Positions 7,974 to 15,629 of a stretch of 64,000 nucleotides of DNA are shown piece by piece (the stretch's first letter is position 1; every line of letters begins with the position of its first letter). Source of the stretch: Enterovirga aerilata. GTDB taxonomy: Bacteria > Pseudomonadota > Alphaproteobacteria > Rhizobiales > Beijerinckiaceae. The DNA is taken from the NCBI RefSeq assembly GCF_013044135.1, contig NZ_JABEPP010000002.1, forward strand, positions 310,001 through 374,000, in the 5' to 3' direction. The notes under the pieces were generated by a model. It was not told the DNA's origin and ran no database searches. It saw nothing but the letters and a program-made list of their open reading frames with translations. A program made the position numbers and the translations under genes.

Positions 7974-10177
7974 CATCCTCCAGGACCTGGCCGAGGAGCC
8001 CCTCCGCGCACCGACGCTCGACGACGTCATGCCGGACAACCTGAACACGGGCGACCTGGTGTTCATCGAAGGCGAGCCGCACAGCTTCCTGATCAAGGAC
8101 GACGTCGGCCCGCTCTGGTTCAAGCCCACCGAGGGAGGCGCCCCCCTCCCCCTGAGCTCGACCGAATACCTCGACCTCCTGCATGCCCGGAAGCTTCGTC
8201 GGCCGGGACAGGACGGCGTGCAGCTGGCCGGCCGGGACGACGCGGCGCTCGACCTCGCCTACCGGACCTTGAACAAGCCGGTCCGGTCCAAGTCCGACCT
8301 GCGCGATTGCTACGTCCGGGCGTTCTGGGCCGCCATCGACGACGCCCGCGCTCGCGGCGAGGTGTTCGCCCGGAATGCCGAGAACGCCGTCCTCGTCACG
8401 CGGAGCGTCGACGCGGTGCTCGCGTCCGAGAGACTGGACCCGCCGCGAATGCGGCAGCCGCGGACGGTCCTGTCCTGGGTCGAGAAGTCGGCGGGCAAGC
8501 ACCGGAAGCCCGCCGCCCTCGTCCACGGCAACGCCGTCCGGCCGCATGCGCGCCGGGCGCCGCAGCGCGTGGTCGACGAGATCGCCCTGACGATCCGGGC
8601 AACCGTCGACGAGTTTCCGAAGCTCGGCCCCAAGAAGCTCCGGGGCTTGGTCATGCGAAGGATCGAGGCGATCAACCTCGAAGAGCGCCTCTCGCTGCAG
8701 CCGCCCAGCCCGAGCCTCGTCCGCACCGAGTTCGCCCGGTTCGACGCCTGGCGCCGCAAGGCGGCCCTGGAAGGCGTGCGCGCCGCCGATCTCGAATTCG
8801 GCGGCGTCGGAAAGCTGGAGCGGCCCAAGCGCCTCCTCGACCTCGTCGAGATAGACCACCATCAGATCGACCTGATCCCGGTGCTCGGGCAGACCCCTCT
8901 TGGCAAGAAGCTGGCGCGTCTGGGCCTTGCCCGGATCTGGGTGGCCGTCGCGTACGACGTCGCCTCCGGCTATCCCCTCGGCATCTACGTGAACGCCGAG
9001 GGCACCGGCCTCCTTCCCTCGCTGATGTGCATCGCGCACGCCGTTCAGACGAAGGCGTACGTCGCAGAGCGTTTCCCCCACATCGACGGCGCCTGGCTCG
9101 CCTACGGCAAACCCGTGAAGGTCAGGTGGGACAACGCCAAGGAGTTCATCGGCTGGCAGATGGCCGCGGCGCTCGCCCGCGTCGGCATCGGCTTCCAGAC
9201 CGCGCCCGAAGCACCCGGAGGACAAGCCGTACGTCGAAAGGTTCAACGGCACGTTCGAGCGAGACCTCATCGAATGGCTCAAGGGCTCGACCGGGCCGAG
9301 CGTGAAGAAACGCGGGGACAAGGACCCGATGAAGGAGGCATGCATCGAGCTCGACGACGTTGTCGGCCTCGTCCACGAGTACCTGATCACGATCTACGCG
9401 CGCCGGCCGCAGCAGGGGCTCGACTGGGAAACTCCCGAGGGCCGTTGGCTCCGGCTGGCGAAGAAGCCGCCGCGGCAGCTCAACCCGGACGAGCTGGCAC
9501 GCTTCGACGTCATCGCGTCCATCGAGCTGGAGGGGCTGAAGGCCCGACGCGACGGGATCAGGTGGAAGAACCTGTTCTTCGACTCCCCCGAACTCCAGGC
9601 AATCCGCCGCTTCGCCGGCGCGCATGGCGCGCGCAAGGAGCAGCCGACCCTGGTCGACGCCCGCATCGGGCTAAGGGACGTAGGCGTCCTCTACGTCACC
9701 GACCCGCGCCCGGAGCACAAGGGCCGGGAGATCGCCGTGCCTTGCCTCAAGCGGGCCGCGCGGGGACGGACGCACTGGCAGCACCACGTCGTGAACAAGC
9801 TGCTGAACGACGCGCGCCGGTCCGCCACCGACGACGCCCAGTACGCCGAGGCCGTCGAGACCCTGTTCAAGCGCTCGCTCGGGTTCATGGGGGTCGACCT
9901 GAAGGACGGTCGCAAGCCGCCCCGCAAGGCCAGGAACGCGGCCGCGGCCATGCGTTTCGCCGGGGTCCTGGTGGACGGTCCCTCGGTGCACGCCAACAGC
10001 CGCATCGAGCGCGATCTCGCGCGCATGGACCTCCTGGCCGAGATCGGCGGCGCGACCGCGGCTGCGACCGGGGACGGCGGTTCCGTCGCGAGCCCGGTCG
10101 ACGACGGGATCGACGAGGACTGGGCCGTCGACGAGATCCTCATGGACGATGACGAGGGAGAGGAGGCCATCGGATGA
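7966..10177 (+). CDS. tnsB: TnsB-like DDE transposase, interrupted by a frameshift
   Basis: Mu/Tn7-type transposase that binds the end repeats and joins 3' ends to the target. From the GTG at 7966, frame 1 encodes D297 (VEIDHHQID) and D389 (VRWDNAKEF). At about 9205-9211 (CCC GAAG) the homology moves to frame 2: from AAG at 9209 the reading continues to KPYVERFNG, where E424 completes a D-35-E spacing, and on to an acidic C-terminus ending at 10177. Combined length would be about 736 residues. Frame 1 alone stays open to 10152, but the later part is Arg-rich shadow sequence. One extra base (or two missing), a sequencing error or +1 frameshifting at CCC-G would all fit. The stop overlaps the tnsC ATG. 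Confidence 0.85.
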
Positions 10178-11223
10178 GGAACCGCTTCGAGCTGCCCCTC
10201 GCGTCGTCGCTGGCCTACGTGGACCTGATCTTCATCCGGCACGGTGGCGTGCAACACGCGAACAGCATCCTTCAGAACGCCGTCGATTTCGGGGTCGGGC
10301 ACCGCGAGGCCTTCGTCGGCTACGTTAAAGGGTTCTCGCGCTGCGGCAAGACCGAGACCACCAAGCGCTTCATCGAGCAGCTGACCGGCGTGGTCCTGAC
10401 GAAGGAACCGATCCAGCTGGCGGAGGGGAAGGGCCGCCGGGTCCTGTACGTCGAGGTCGTCAGCGGGGGCACGGTGCTCGGCCTCTGCCAGGCCGTCCTG
10501 CGGTTCTTTTCCGACCTCCGCGCCGTCGACATCAACGGCAACGTCAATCGGCGCCTGCGCGAGCAGGACGCCACGCGCCGCCTCGTCGAGATCCTGGCGC
10601 TCAACGACATCGACCTGGCGGTCCTGGACGAGTTCCAGAACACCTTCCGCCACGATGCCGGCAAGTTCCGCGCGGCCGCAGCGAGCATGCTCATCACACT
10701 TCAGAACGGGGGCGCCTGCCCGGTGGTGGTGACGGGCACGAACGCGCTGGACGAGCTGTTCGCCTACGAGGATGCGCTGGACCAGCGGAAGGACGGCCTC
10801 GCCTTCCTGGAGCCCTTCGCCCTCGTCACGGAAGCCGACAAGAAGCGGACACGCACCTTCGTTCGGCAGTTCGTGACCGAGCTCCCCTTCGAGGACGTTC
10901 ACGACCTCTTCGGCGAGGATGACGCGCTGAGGGCGTCCTACTTCGCCTTCCGTGGCCGCCCGGGCATCCTCACCCAACTGTGCGGCGAGGCGGCCAAGGC
11001 CGCGTTCAAGAGAGCCGGCGCCGTCCGCCCGAAGAGCCTCACGGTCGACGATTTCGCGGACGGCTTCGACTTCTTCCTCAAGCATGACCGCAAGATGCTC
11101 GGCATCAATCCGTTCCGGGCGAAGAAGCTGCCGCCCTTCCCTCTCGCCGTCGACAAGCCGGCAGGTTTCACGGCGTCCGGAAAGACCGGGAACGGCCTGG
11201 TTCGGACGCTCGTCGATGGCTGA
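10174..11223 (+). CDS. tnsC: TnsC-like AAA+ transposition regulator
   Basis: ATPase that links target selection by TniQ to the TnsAB transposase. 349 residues with Walker A GFSRCGKT at 53-60, Walker B LAVLDE at 148-153, and a sensor-like VVTGTNALDE strand. It overlaps tnsB by ATGA at its start and tniQ by eight bases at its end, so the whole tns unit is translationally coupled. Confidence 0.9.
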   Translation: MRNRFELPLASSLAYVDLIFIRHGGVQHANSILQNAVDFGVGHREAFVGYVKGFSRCGKTETTKRFIEQLTGVVLTKEPIQLAEGKGRRVLYVEVVSGGTVLGLCQAVLRFFSDLRAVDINGNVNRRLREQDATRRLVEILALNDIDLAVLDEFQNTFRHDAGKFRAAAASMLITLQNGGACPVVVTGTNALDELFAYEDALDQRKDGLAFLEPFALVTEADKKRTRTFVRQFVTELPFEDVHDLFGEDDALRASYFAFRGRPGILTQLCGEAAKAAFKRAGAVRPKSLTVDDFADGFDFFLKHDRKMLGINPFRAKKLPPFPLAVDKPAGFTASGKTGNGLVRTLVDG

Positions 11224-12343
11224 ACGCCGCAAGCTTCCCGCCCGGATCAACCCCACCCGGAAGACCGTCACGCCGTGGCCGGGCGAATGCCTGCCGAGCA
11301 TCGCCGTGCGCTATGCGGAGCGCACGGCGATCACGGTCGGTGAGCTCCTGGCGTCCGGACTGTCGATGAGGGCGACCGACCTCGCGTCGCTCCCGCTGAC
11401 CCGCGATGCCGTGCTGGCCATGTCGCACCTGGCGAGCCTCGACCCCGACGACATGCTGCTCAGGAGTTACGACACCTCCGGGGAGACGGTGGCAATCGGC
11501 GATCTCGGAATACCCGCATACCTGTTGGATCCAGCCCGACGTCGGGTCGCGCCGGGCACGCTGAAACGGGACGGGGACGCCCCGTGGATCAGGCTGTCTT
11601 GGCAACTCCGCTGCTTCGCCTGCGAGCCCACGTCCGGCGAGATGCTCGTGGATCATTGCCCCTGCGGCAAACCGATCTCCTGGGTCCGCTGCATGTCGGT
11701 TTTCCGGTGCAACTGGTGCGGTGCGGATCTCCGTGACATCCCGGTTCGGCAGGCACCGGCACATCTCGTCGAGAGCTCCCGGACCTTCGCGGCACTGCTC
11801 GGGTTCGGCGTCTCGACGGCCAGCTCCCGGACCATCGAGCGGCTCTTCCCATCGGCGTCGGCCGGTGCCCGCCTGGAGCTTTTCGCCCTCCTCGGGCGCC
11901 TGCAGTACCGGACGGAAGGTGCCGGCCCGCCCCTCTCCTGTTCGCTGGCGCCGATCAGGGGGCTCGAACTCGCGCTCGGCTGGCCAACCTCCTTCGACGG
12001 GATCGTCGCGGGCTTCGTGGATGCCCAGCCAACGCGGCTAGGCCCGGCAGGCGCCCTCGTCGACCTCCGCACGGAGATCGACGCGATCAAGCAGGGCCCG
12101 ATCCGCAGGACGCTGCTGCGGCGGGTCGAGGCTGGCGTGCGCCGGGCCGAGAGGATCCGTCGGAAGAAACCCAACCGGCCGGTTCGCTACCGCAAGACGA
12201 ACCATTGGGAGTCGCAGGTCCACGCTGGAAGGGCGGCACGCGACGCCTCAAGGCAGGAAGCGCTGCAGCCAGTCCTTGATTGGTTGCAACGCTTCCGGAC
12301 GAAGCCGGTAGATCAGGTTTCCCGACTTCGTCTTCGTGATTGA
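11216..12343 (+). CDS. tniQ: TniQ/TnsD-like target-selection protein
   Basis: 375 residues. The N-terminal TniQ domain begins with the typical PWPGECLPSIAVRYAE segment. A zinc-finger set follows: C133/C136, C148/C150, C159 and C165/C168. The size is between short TniQ and long TnsD proteins. It probably recognises the attachment site or a target-associated partner and recruits TnsC. The ATG at 11216 overlaps the tnsC stop. The last 30 or so codons run antisense through the convergent ArsR gene, so the true C-terminus could be shorter in relatives. Confidence 0.83.
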   Translation: MAERRKLPARINPTRKTVTPWPGECLPSIAVRYAERTAITVGELLASGLSMRATDLASLPLTRDAVLAMSHLASLDPDDMLLRSYDTSGETVAIGDLGIPAYLLDPARRRVAPGTLKRDGDAPWIRLSWQLRCFACEPTSGEMLVDHCPCGKPISWVRCMSVFRCNWCGADLRDIPVRQAPAHLVESSRTFAALLGFGVSTASSRTIERLFPSASAGARLELFALLGRLQYRTEGAGPPLSCSLAPIRGLELALGWPTSFDGIVAGFVDAQPTRLGPAGALVDLRTEIDAIKQGPIRRTLLRRVEAGVRRAERIRRKKPNRPVRYRKTNHWESQVHAGRAARDASRQEALQPVLDWLQRFRTKPVDQVSRLRLRD

Positions 12344-12541
12344 GACCAGGCCGAGGCGCTCCAGTTTCGATAGTCGATGGCTGGTGTTGGAGCTGCTTGC
12401 GTCGATCACGTGCGAGATCTCGCCGACGGCACTGTCCCCGAGGGCGAGATGATCGATGATGAGGCGGTTCGCCGGGTCGGCGACGGCCCAGAACACGTTG
12501 TCCCATGCCCCGAACAACGGGTCCGTCGGTATGCGCGCCAT
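12248..12541 (-). CDS. ArsR-type winged-helix transcriptional regulator
   Basis: 97 residues; the ATG at 12541 is preferred to an upstream one because TAGGA lies about ten bases before it. The core matches an ArsR-type HTH: ANRLIIDHLALGDSAVGEIS, then a recognition helix SSSNTSHRLSKLERLGLV and a wing with TKSGNLIYRL. No obvious metal-binding Cys cluster is present, so the signal is unknown. It lies downstream of the DUF2235 gene on the same strand and converges on tniQ, so it may regulate the cargo cassette or the tns genes. Confidence 0.75.
   Translation of the reverse strand: MARIPTDPLFGAWDNVFWAVADPANRLIIDHLALGDSAVGEISHVIDASSSNTSHRLSKLERLGLVSITKTKSGNLIYRLRPEALQPIKDWLQRFLP
12257..12295. repeat. 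39-bp imperfect palindrome in overlapping gene ends
   Basis: Arms GAAGCGCTGCAGCCAGTC and GATTGGTTGCAACGCTTC pair at 15 of 18 positions around a 3-base centre; the three mismatches are transitions that would form G-U pairs in RNA on one strand. It lies inside the convergent overlap of tniQ and the ArsR gene and could act as a terminator for both. Because of the symmetry, both genes encode an EALQP-DW-LQRF peptide here. Confidence 0.7.
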
Positions 12542-12710
12542 GCGGCGTCCTACCGATCTCCGGCGCGTTGGGAAACCGTCGAGTGGGTGGATGGCCGCGA
12601 CTGGCGCTGCCGGCGCCATCCTGCTCGCCCGCTTCGAGGCGAATGGAAGCTACGCGACCCGGACGGGTGGTTACCGACAGCAGAAGCGGACGCGCAGTTC
12701 CCGACCCTGC

Positions 12711-13880
12711 CTAGGCCGTCGCAGGCGTCGCGAGGTCCTCCCCGACGATGACGGACGGATCCGAGGCAAGCCTCGCCCCCACGAGCATCGCCGGATCGAC
12801 ACCCTTCCGTTCGGCCCACTGCCCTAGATTGGCCGGCCTGTACGCGGGGTTCTCTCGCCAGCGATCAAAGACCGAGCCGTCGATGGTCTCGTTGATCCGG
12901 GCCGTGGTCTTCGTCGCCCCGACCTGAGGAGGAGGACCGACCGGACGGTAAAAGCGCTTGCTGAAGGCGCGAAGCAGCGGATTGCCGAACTCGGAATAGG
13001 AGTCCGTGATCGGAGCCGCTGGGTCAACGGGGTCCATCTGGAAACCGGGACGGAACCTCAGGCCGTGCAGAGCGGCCTTGTCCATCAGCCACTTGAGTGG
13101 AGCTTGGGCTAGGATGTCGCTCGGGTAGCCTCCTCCGACGTTGGCGTGGGCTCCCACGAACCAGCGCTGCTCGACTTCGGCCAGCGTCCGCGGCCGGGCA
13201 CCCCCGTCCGGCTTGGCGTTGTCGACCGTCCGTGTCCAGAAGGTTGGCTCGAATGGCTCGCGATGCTCGTCGAGGGCGACCGCATGGAAGGCGTGCTGGT
13301 TCGACAGTCGCAGGTGGGTGTCGAGGAACTTGTACTTGGCCACTTTGCGGTGCATCCGCCCGAGCGGGTTCCCGAGTGATCCAACCGTGTCCCAGACGCC
13401 GACGAACTTGATGTCCGTGATTTCGCAATGCGAGAGCAGCCAGCGCTCTTCGAGCGTGCGCGAGGCGTCCGCGGGTCCAGCCTTCAGCGCGCGGATCGTC
13501 GGCTCGGCGTCGCGTCGGTACCTCTCATAGAGCTGCTCGACCGAAAGCGGCGCGCCCGGTCTCAGCACGCCGCACTTGGAGATCAGGCCCGAGAGGCTGC
13601 GGGCCGCGTAGGCCCCCCGGCTGAAGCCGAAGATGAAGATCTCGTCCCCGGGCTCGAACACCTCCGCCAGCCACGTGTACCCGTCGAGGATCTCGTTATC
13701 GAGGCCATACCCGCCGATGCCGCCACGCGCCTTCTCGCCCAACCGCGTTCCGACGCCCTGCCCGTAATAGACCATCTGGTCCGGGGCATTCGGGTCGCAC
13801 AGCGATTTCAGTCGCCAGACGTTCGTATTGTTGTTGAGCGTGTTCCAGGTCCCGTCGAGAAAGATCGCGAGGCGCTTCAT
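12711..13880 (-). CDS. DUF2235 alpha/beta hydrolase (Tle1-like phospholipase), candidate effector
   Basis: 389 residues from the ATG at 13880, where the MKRLAIFLDGTWN start is typical of DUF2235; an upstream ATG at 13946 would add 22 unconserved residues. The nucleophile elbow GFSRG has S87, D164 lies in GVWDTVG and H245 in GAHANVGGGYP, giving a complete Ser-Asp-His triad like type VI phospholipase effector Tle1. No signal peptide. It is third in line after SLATT and CD-NTase genes, 205 bases downstream. In that setting it may be a membrane-degrading effector triggered by a nucleotide signal; this is inference. Confidence 0.8.
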   Translation of the reverse strand: MKRLAIFLDGTWNTLNNNTNVWRLKSLCDPNAPDQMVYYGQGVGTRLGEKARGGIGGYGLDNEILDGYTWLAEVFEPGDEIFIFGFSRGAYAARSLSGLISKCGVLRPGAPLSVEQLYERYRRDAEPTIRALKAGPADASRTLEERWLLSHCEITDIKFVGVWDTVGSLGNPLGRMHRKVAKYKFLDTHLRLSNQHAFHAVALDEHREPFEPTFWTRTVDNAKPDGGARPRTLAEVEQRWFVGAHANVGGGYPSDILAQAPLKWLMDKAALHGLRFRPGFQMDPVDPAAPITDSYSEFGNPLLRAFSKRFYRPVGPPPQVGATKTTARINETIDGSVFDRWRENPAYRPANLGQWAERKGVDPAMLVGARLASDPSVIVGEDLATPATA

Positions 13881-14085
13881 GTCGGCATTCCGGTAGACGA
13901 AGCCTCGCGACCTCACTGTCGCGTCCTTCGCTTCGTTCAGGAACATGGGAACCGAGACCGTCGAGTTGAAGCCGGAGCAGTCCCCTAACCGCGGCTGGTT
14001 ATTTCAGGCCGTAGTAGTCGCCGGAATGCTCGCCCACCCAACCCTGGTAGCTATCTCCCGCAAAAGGGAAACGGCCCCAACCGGC

Positions 14086-14865
14086 TCACTCGGGGATCAG
14101 CTTCTTGACCTCCGCTTCGGCGTTGTACGGCATCAGCTGCCTCTCATACTCACGGACCTGCCTGACGATGCCCTTCGCCCTGTTGATCCGGTCGTTGCGC
14201 CATTGCGTGCCGGTGTAGGCGTCGAGTTGGTCGAAGACCGAGAACAGGTAGTCCCGCTCGTTCGTGCAAAGCCAGAAGCTCATCCCCGCGATCCGCTTCT
14301 CAAGCCCGTAGCTCTCGTAAACGTAGCCATTCGCGGCGTTCCACAGCTTGGCCAGCCGGATCGTAGGCTTGAGCAGGTAGCGGTTGTTCCGGTTCGCGGT
14401 CTCCAGGGTCGTGTTGAAGTCGATCGGATTGGTATCCTGCCAGGCCGTCGGGCTGCTCGGGATCTTGTAATACGTGCCCCACTGGTGGAGGGCCGGAACG
14501 AGATCGAATTTGATGTGGTTCAGTTCGAGCACCACCGTCGGGTTGGACTGATAGAGCTCGGACGTCGAGTACCGCTCCTGCGCGAACCGCTTCAGCCGGT
14601 CCAGATAGGTCTGCGGATTGAACCCTGCCTTCTGGAAAACGATCATGTAGTCGATGTCGGACTGGCCATCCATTCGGCGCGGCAGGATCGTTCCCCGCGT
14701 TGAGGAGCCGAACTGGAACTTGCTCGAAAGCCCGTCGCCAGCCACAGTGAAGTAGCCGGAGAGCCGGGACGACAGCGTCGAGATCGAGGTCGAGATGGAC
14801 GAGCGCTCCGCCTCCGACAGGACCGCCCCGCTCGCCCGACCCTGGAGGTAGGACAGCACCGACAT
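14086..14865 (-). CDS. CD-NTase (SMODS-type nucleotidyltransferase)
   Basis: Predicted cGAS/DncV-like nucleotidyltransferase that makes a cyclic oligonucleotide alarm signal, as in CBASS-type phage defence. 259 residues; the active site shows G53-S54 in FGSSTR, the acidic pair D70 and D72 in SDIDY and the third Asp D121 in IKFDLVPA. A helical C-terminal half follows. The start lies four bases after the SLATT stop, so the two form an operon. After its TGA the same frame stays open for 28 more codons, ending in TAA at 14001. Product identity cannot be told from sequence. Confidence 0.87.
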   Translation of the reverse strand: MSVLSYLQGRASGAVLSEAERSSISTSISTLSSRLSGYFTVAGDGLSSKFQFGSSTRGTILPRRMDGQSDIDYMIVFQKAGFNPQTYLDRLKRFAQERYSTSELYQSNPTVVLELNHIKFDLVPALHQWGTYYKIPSSPTAWQDTNPIDFNTTLETANRNNRYLLKPTIRLAKLWNAANGYVYESYGLEKRIAGMSFWLCTNERDYLFSVFDQLDAYTGTQWRNDRINRAKGIVRQVREYERQLMPYNAEAEVKKLIPE

Positions 14866-14869
14866 CGGC

Positions 14870-15370
14870 TTACCTCTTCTTGTCCACGGCGTGCTTGGCC
14901 TCGCCCTCGTCGATGCCCTTCTTCGCCTTCCGATAGTCTCCGTTCGAAAAAGGCGGGCTGGCCTGGTTCAACTCGTCACGACGAGTAGTGAGCCCCTCCA
15001 GCGCCGTCCGGGCCGTCTCGTCGTCAACGCTGTCGAGGGTGATCTCCCGGAACACACGGGAGTTGTTCCGCAGGGCCAGGTACTGGTCTCCCGAGCTCTT
15101 GTGATCCGACGACTTCTCCCCTGGCTTGAGGAACGTCATGAGCGATGTCAGGACGGCGACGGTCAGCGCCATCGATCCGGCGGCGACGGGATAGTCTTTG
15201 AAGAAGGTCGCCCCGGCGGCCGTGCTCAGGATGACGGACGGTATCCCGAAAATGTAGTTCCACCGTGCCCATCGGTCGGCGGCATTGAAGTGAGACTTAC
15301 CCGAATGGGTGCAGTCCTCCTCCATTCGTTCGAGTTCCGCTCGAACCTTGTCCCTGTTGAGTTCCGGCAT
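14870..15370 (-). CDS. SLATT-domain two-transmembrane protein
   Basis: 166 residues. Two closely spaced TM segments (about 39-57 and 63-81) are preceded by a charged helix and followed by a helical Arg/Asp-rich region, the layout of SLATT (SMODS and SLOG-associating two-TM effector) proteins. Such proteins are thought to form membrane pores or sense nucleotide signals. It is the first gene of the cassette and has AGAGGTGAG as ribosome binding site. Adjacent to a SMODS-type NTase, a membrane-effector role is the natural reading. Confidence 0.8.
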   Translation of the reverse strand: MPELNRDKVRAELERMEEDCTHSGKSHFNAADRWARWNYIFGIPSVILSTAAGATFFKDYPVAAGSMALTVAVLTSLMTFLKPGEKSSDHKSSGDQYLALRNNSRVFREITLDSVDDETARTALEGLTTRRDELNQASPPFSNGDYRKAKKGIDEGEAKHAVDKKR

Positions 15371-15388
15371 CTCTCACCTCTGCCGCCC

Positions 15389-15417
15389 GTTGTAGCAGGT
15401 CGAGGTAAAGTGAACAA
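15389..15417 (-). promoter_or_regulatory. Candidate promoter of the SLATT/CD-NTase cassette
   Basis: On the - strand TTGTTC (15417-15412) and TACAAC (15394-15389) are separated by 17 bases and lie about 20-45 bases upstream of the SLATT start. The match to a sigma-70 consensus is partial. The site sits just inside the right-end repeats, so TnsB binding might affect it. Confidence 0.35.
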
Positions 15418-15496
15418 AGGCGGAACGCAGGTCCTGCCCGGAAATCCACAAACCTGGGGACAGTCCCTCATGCCTCGCTCAGCCCGGCGCTGCCGA

Positions 15497-15621
15497 TGCA
15501 GGTTTCAACCGTCGTCGTTTCCGCTTAGTGCAGGAATCATCCCTGGCCGGTGCAGAAATCAGGCATGGTGATGAAGGATGAAGCGAGGGCGTCCCAGTGC
15601 AGGAATTTACCCCGCGCGACA
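15497..15621 (-). repeat. Right transposon end: four TnsB-type sites and tip
   Basis: Four copies of the end repeat in the opposite orientation to the left end: TGCAGGTTTCA (15497), TAGTGCAGGAATCA (15526), CGGTGCAGAAATCA (15548) and CCCAGTGCAGGAATTTA (15593), followed by the CGACA tip. The compact right array against a long left array matches the left/right asymmetry of Tn7-type elements. Confidence 0.85.
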
Positions 15622-15626
15622 ATCCT
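15622..15626. repeat. Target-site duplication, right copy
   Basis: ATCCT follows the right tip CGACA and matches the left copy exactly. The mazG ATG begins only three bases later, at 15630. Confidence 0.9.
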
Positions 15627-15629
15627 CCC

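Larger units (their letters stand above)
3527..15621. mobile_element. Complete Tn7-like transposon (tnsABC-tniQ) with metal-transport and CD-NTase/SLATT cargo
   Basis: The left tip reads TGTCG at 3527-3531 and the right tip CGACA at 15617-15621. Behind each tip, 13-17 bases in, both strands carry ATTCCTGCACTGGG, so the ends form a terminal inverted repeat. The element is flanked on both sides by the same five bases, ATCCT (3522-3526 and 15622-15626), the 5-bp duplication typical of Tn7-like elements. It holds tnsA, tnsB, tnsC and tniQ in the canonical order, arrays of a roughly 14-bp repeat at both ends, and about a dozen other genes. It lies between the MBL hydrolase gene and mazG, three bases before the mazG start once the duplication is counted. 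No Cas genes or CRISPR array are present. Confidence 0.93.

Noticed and set aside
9209-10152. Continuation of the tnsB frame 1 to 10152 as a genuine C-terminus
   Set aside because: The residues after 9208 are Arg/Pro/Gly-rich shadow sequence, while frame 2 gives the DDE Glu and a normal acidic C-terminus overlapping tnsC.
12550-12751. Short + strand frame between the ArsR and DUF2235 genes
   Set aside because: Some protein-like residues (RDPDGWLPTAEADAQF) but no start, no recognised domain and overlap with two real genes.
3527-15621. CRISPR-associated transposon (CAST)
   Set aside because: No cas genes, no repeat-spacer array, and tnsA and a TniQ are present in an ordinary Tn7-like arrangement.
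15597-15629. GTG at 15597 as the mazG start
   Set aside because: It lies inside the transposon end repeat, so it cannot be the native start; 15630 is the first host ATG.
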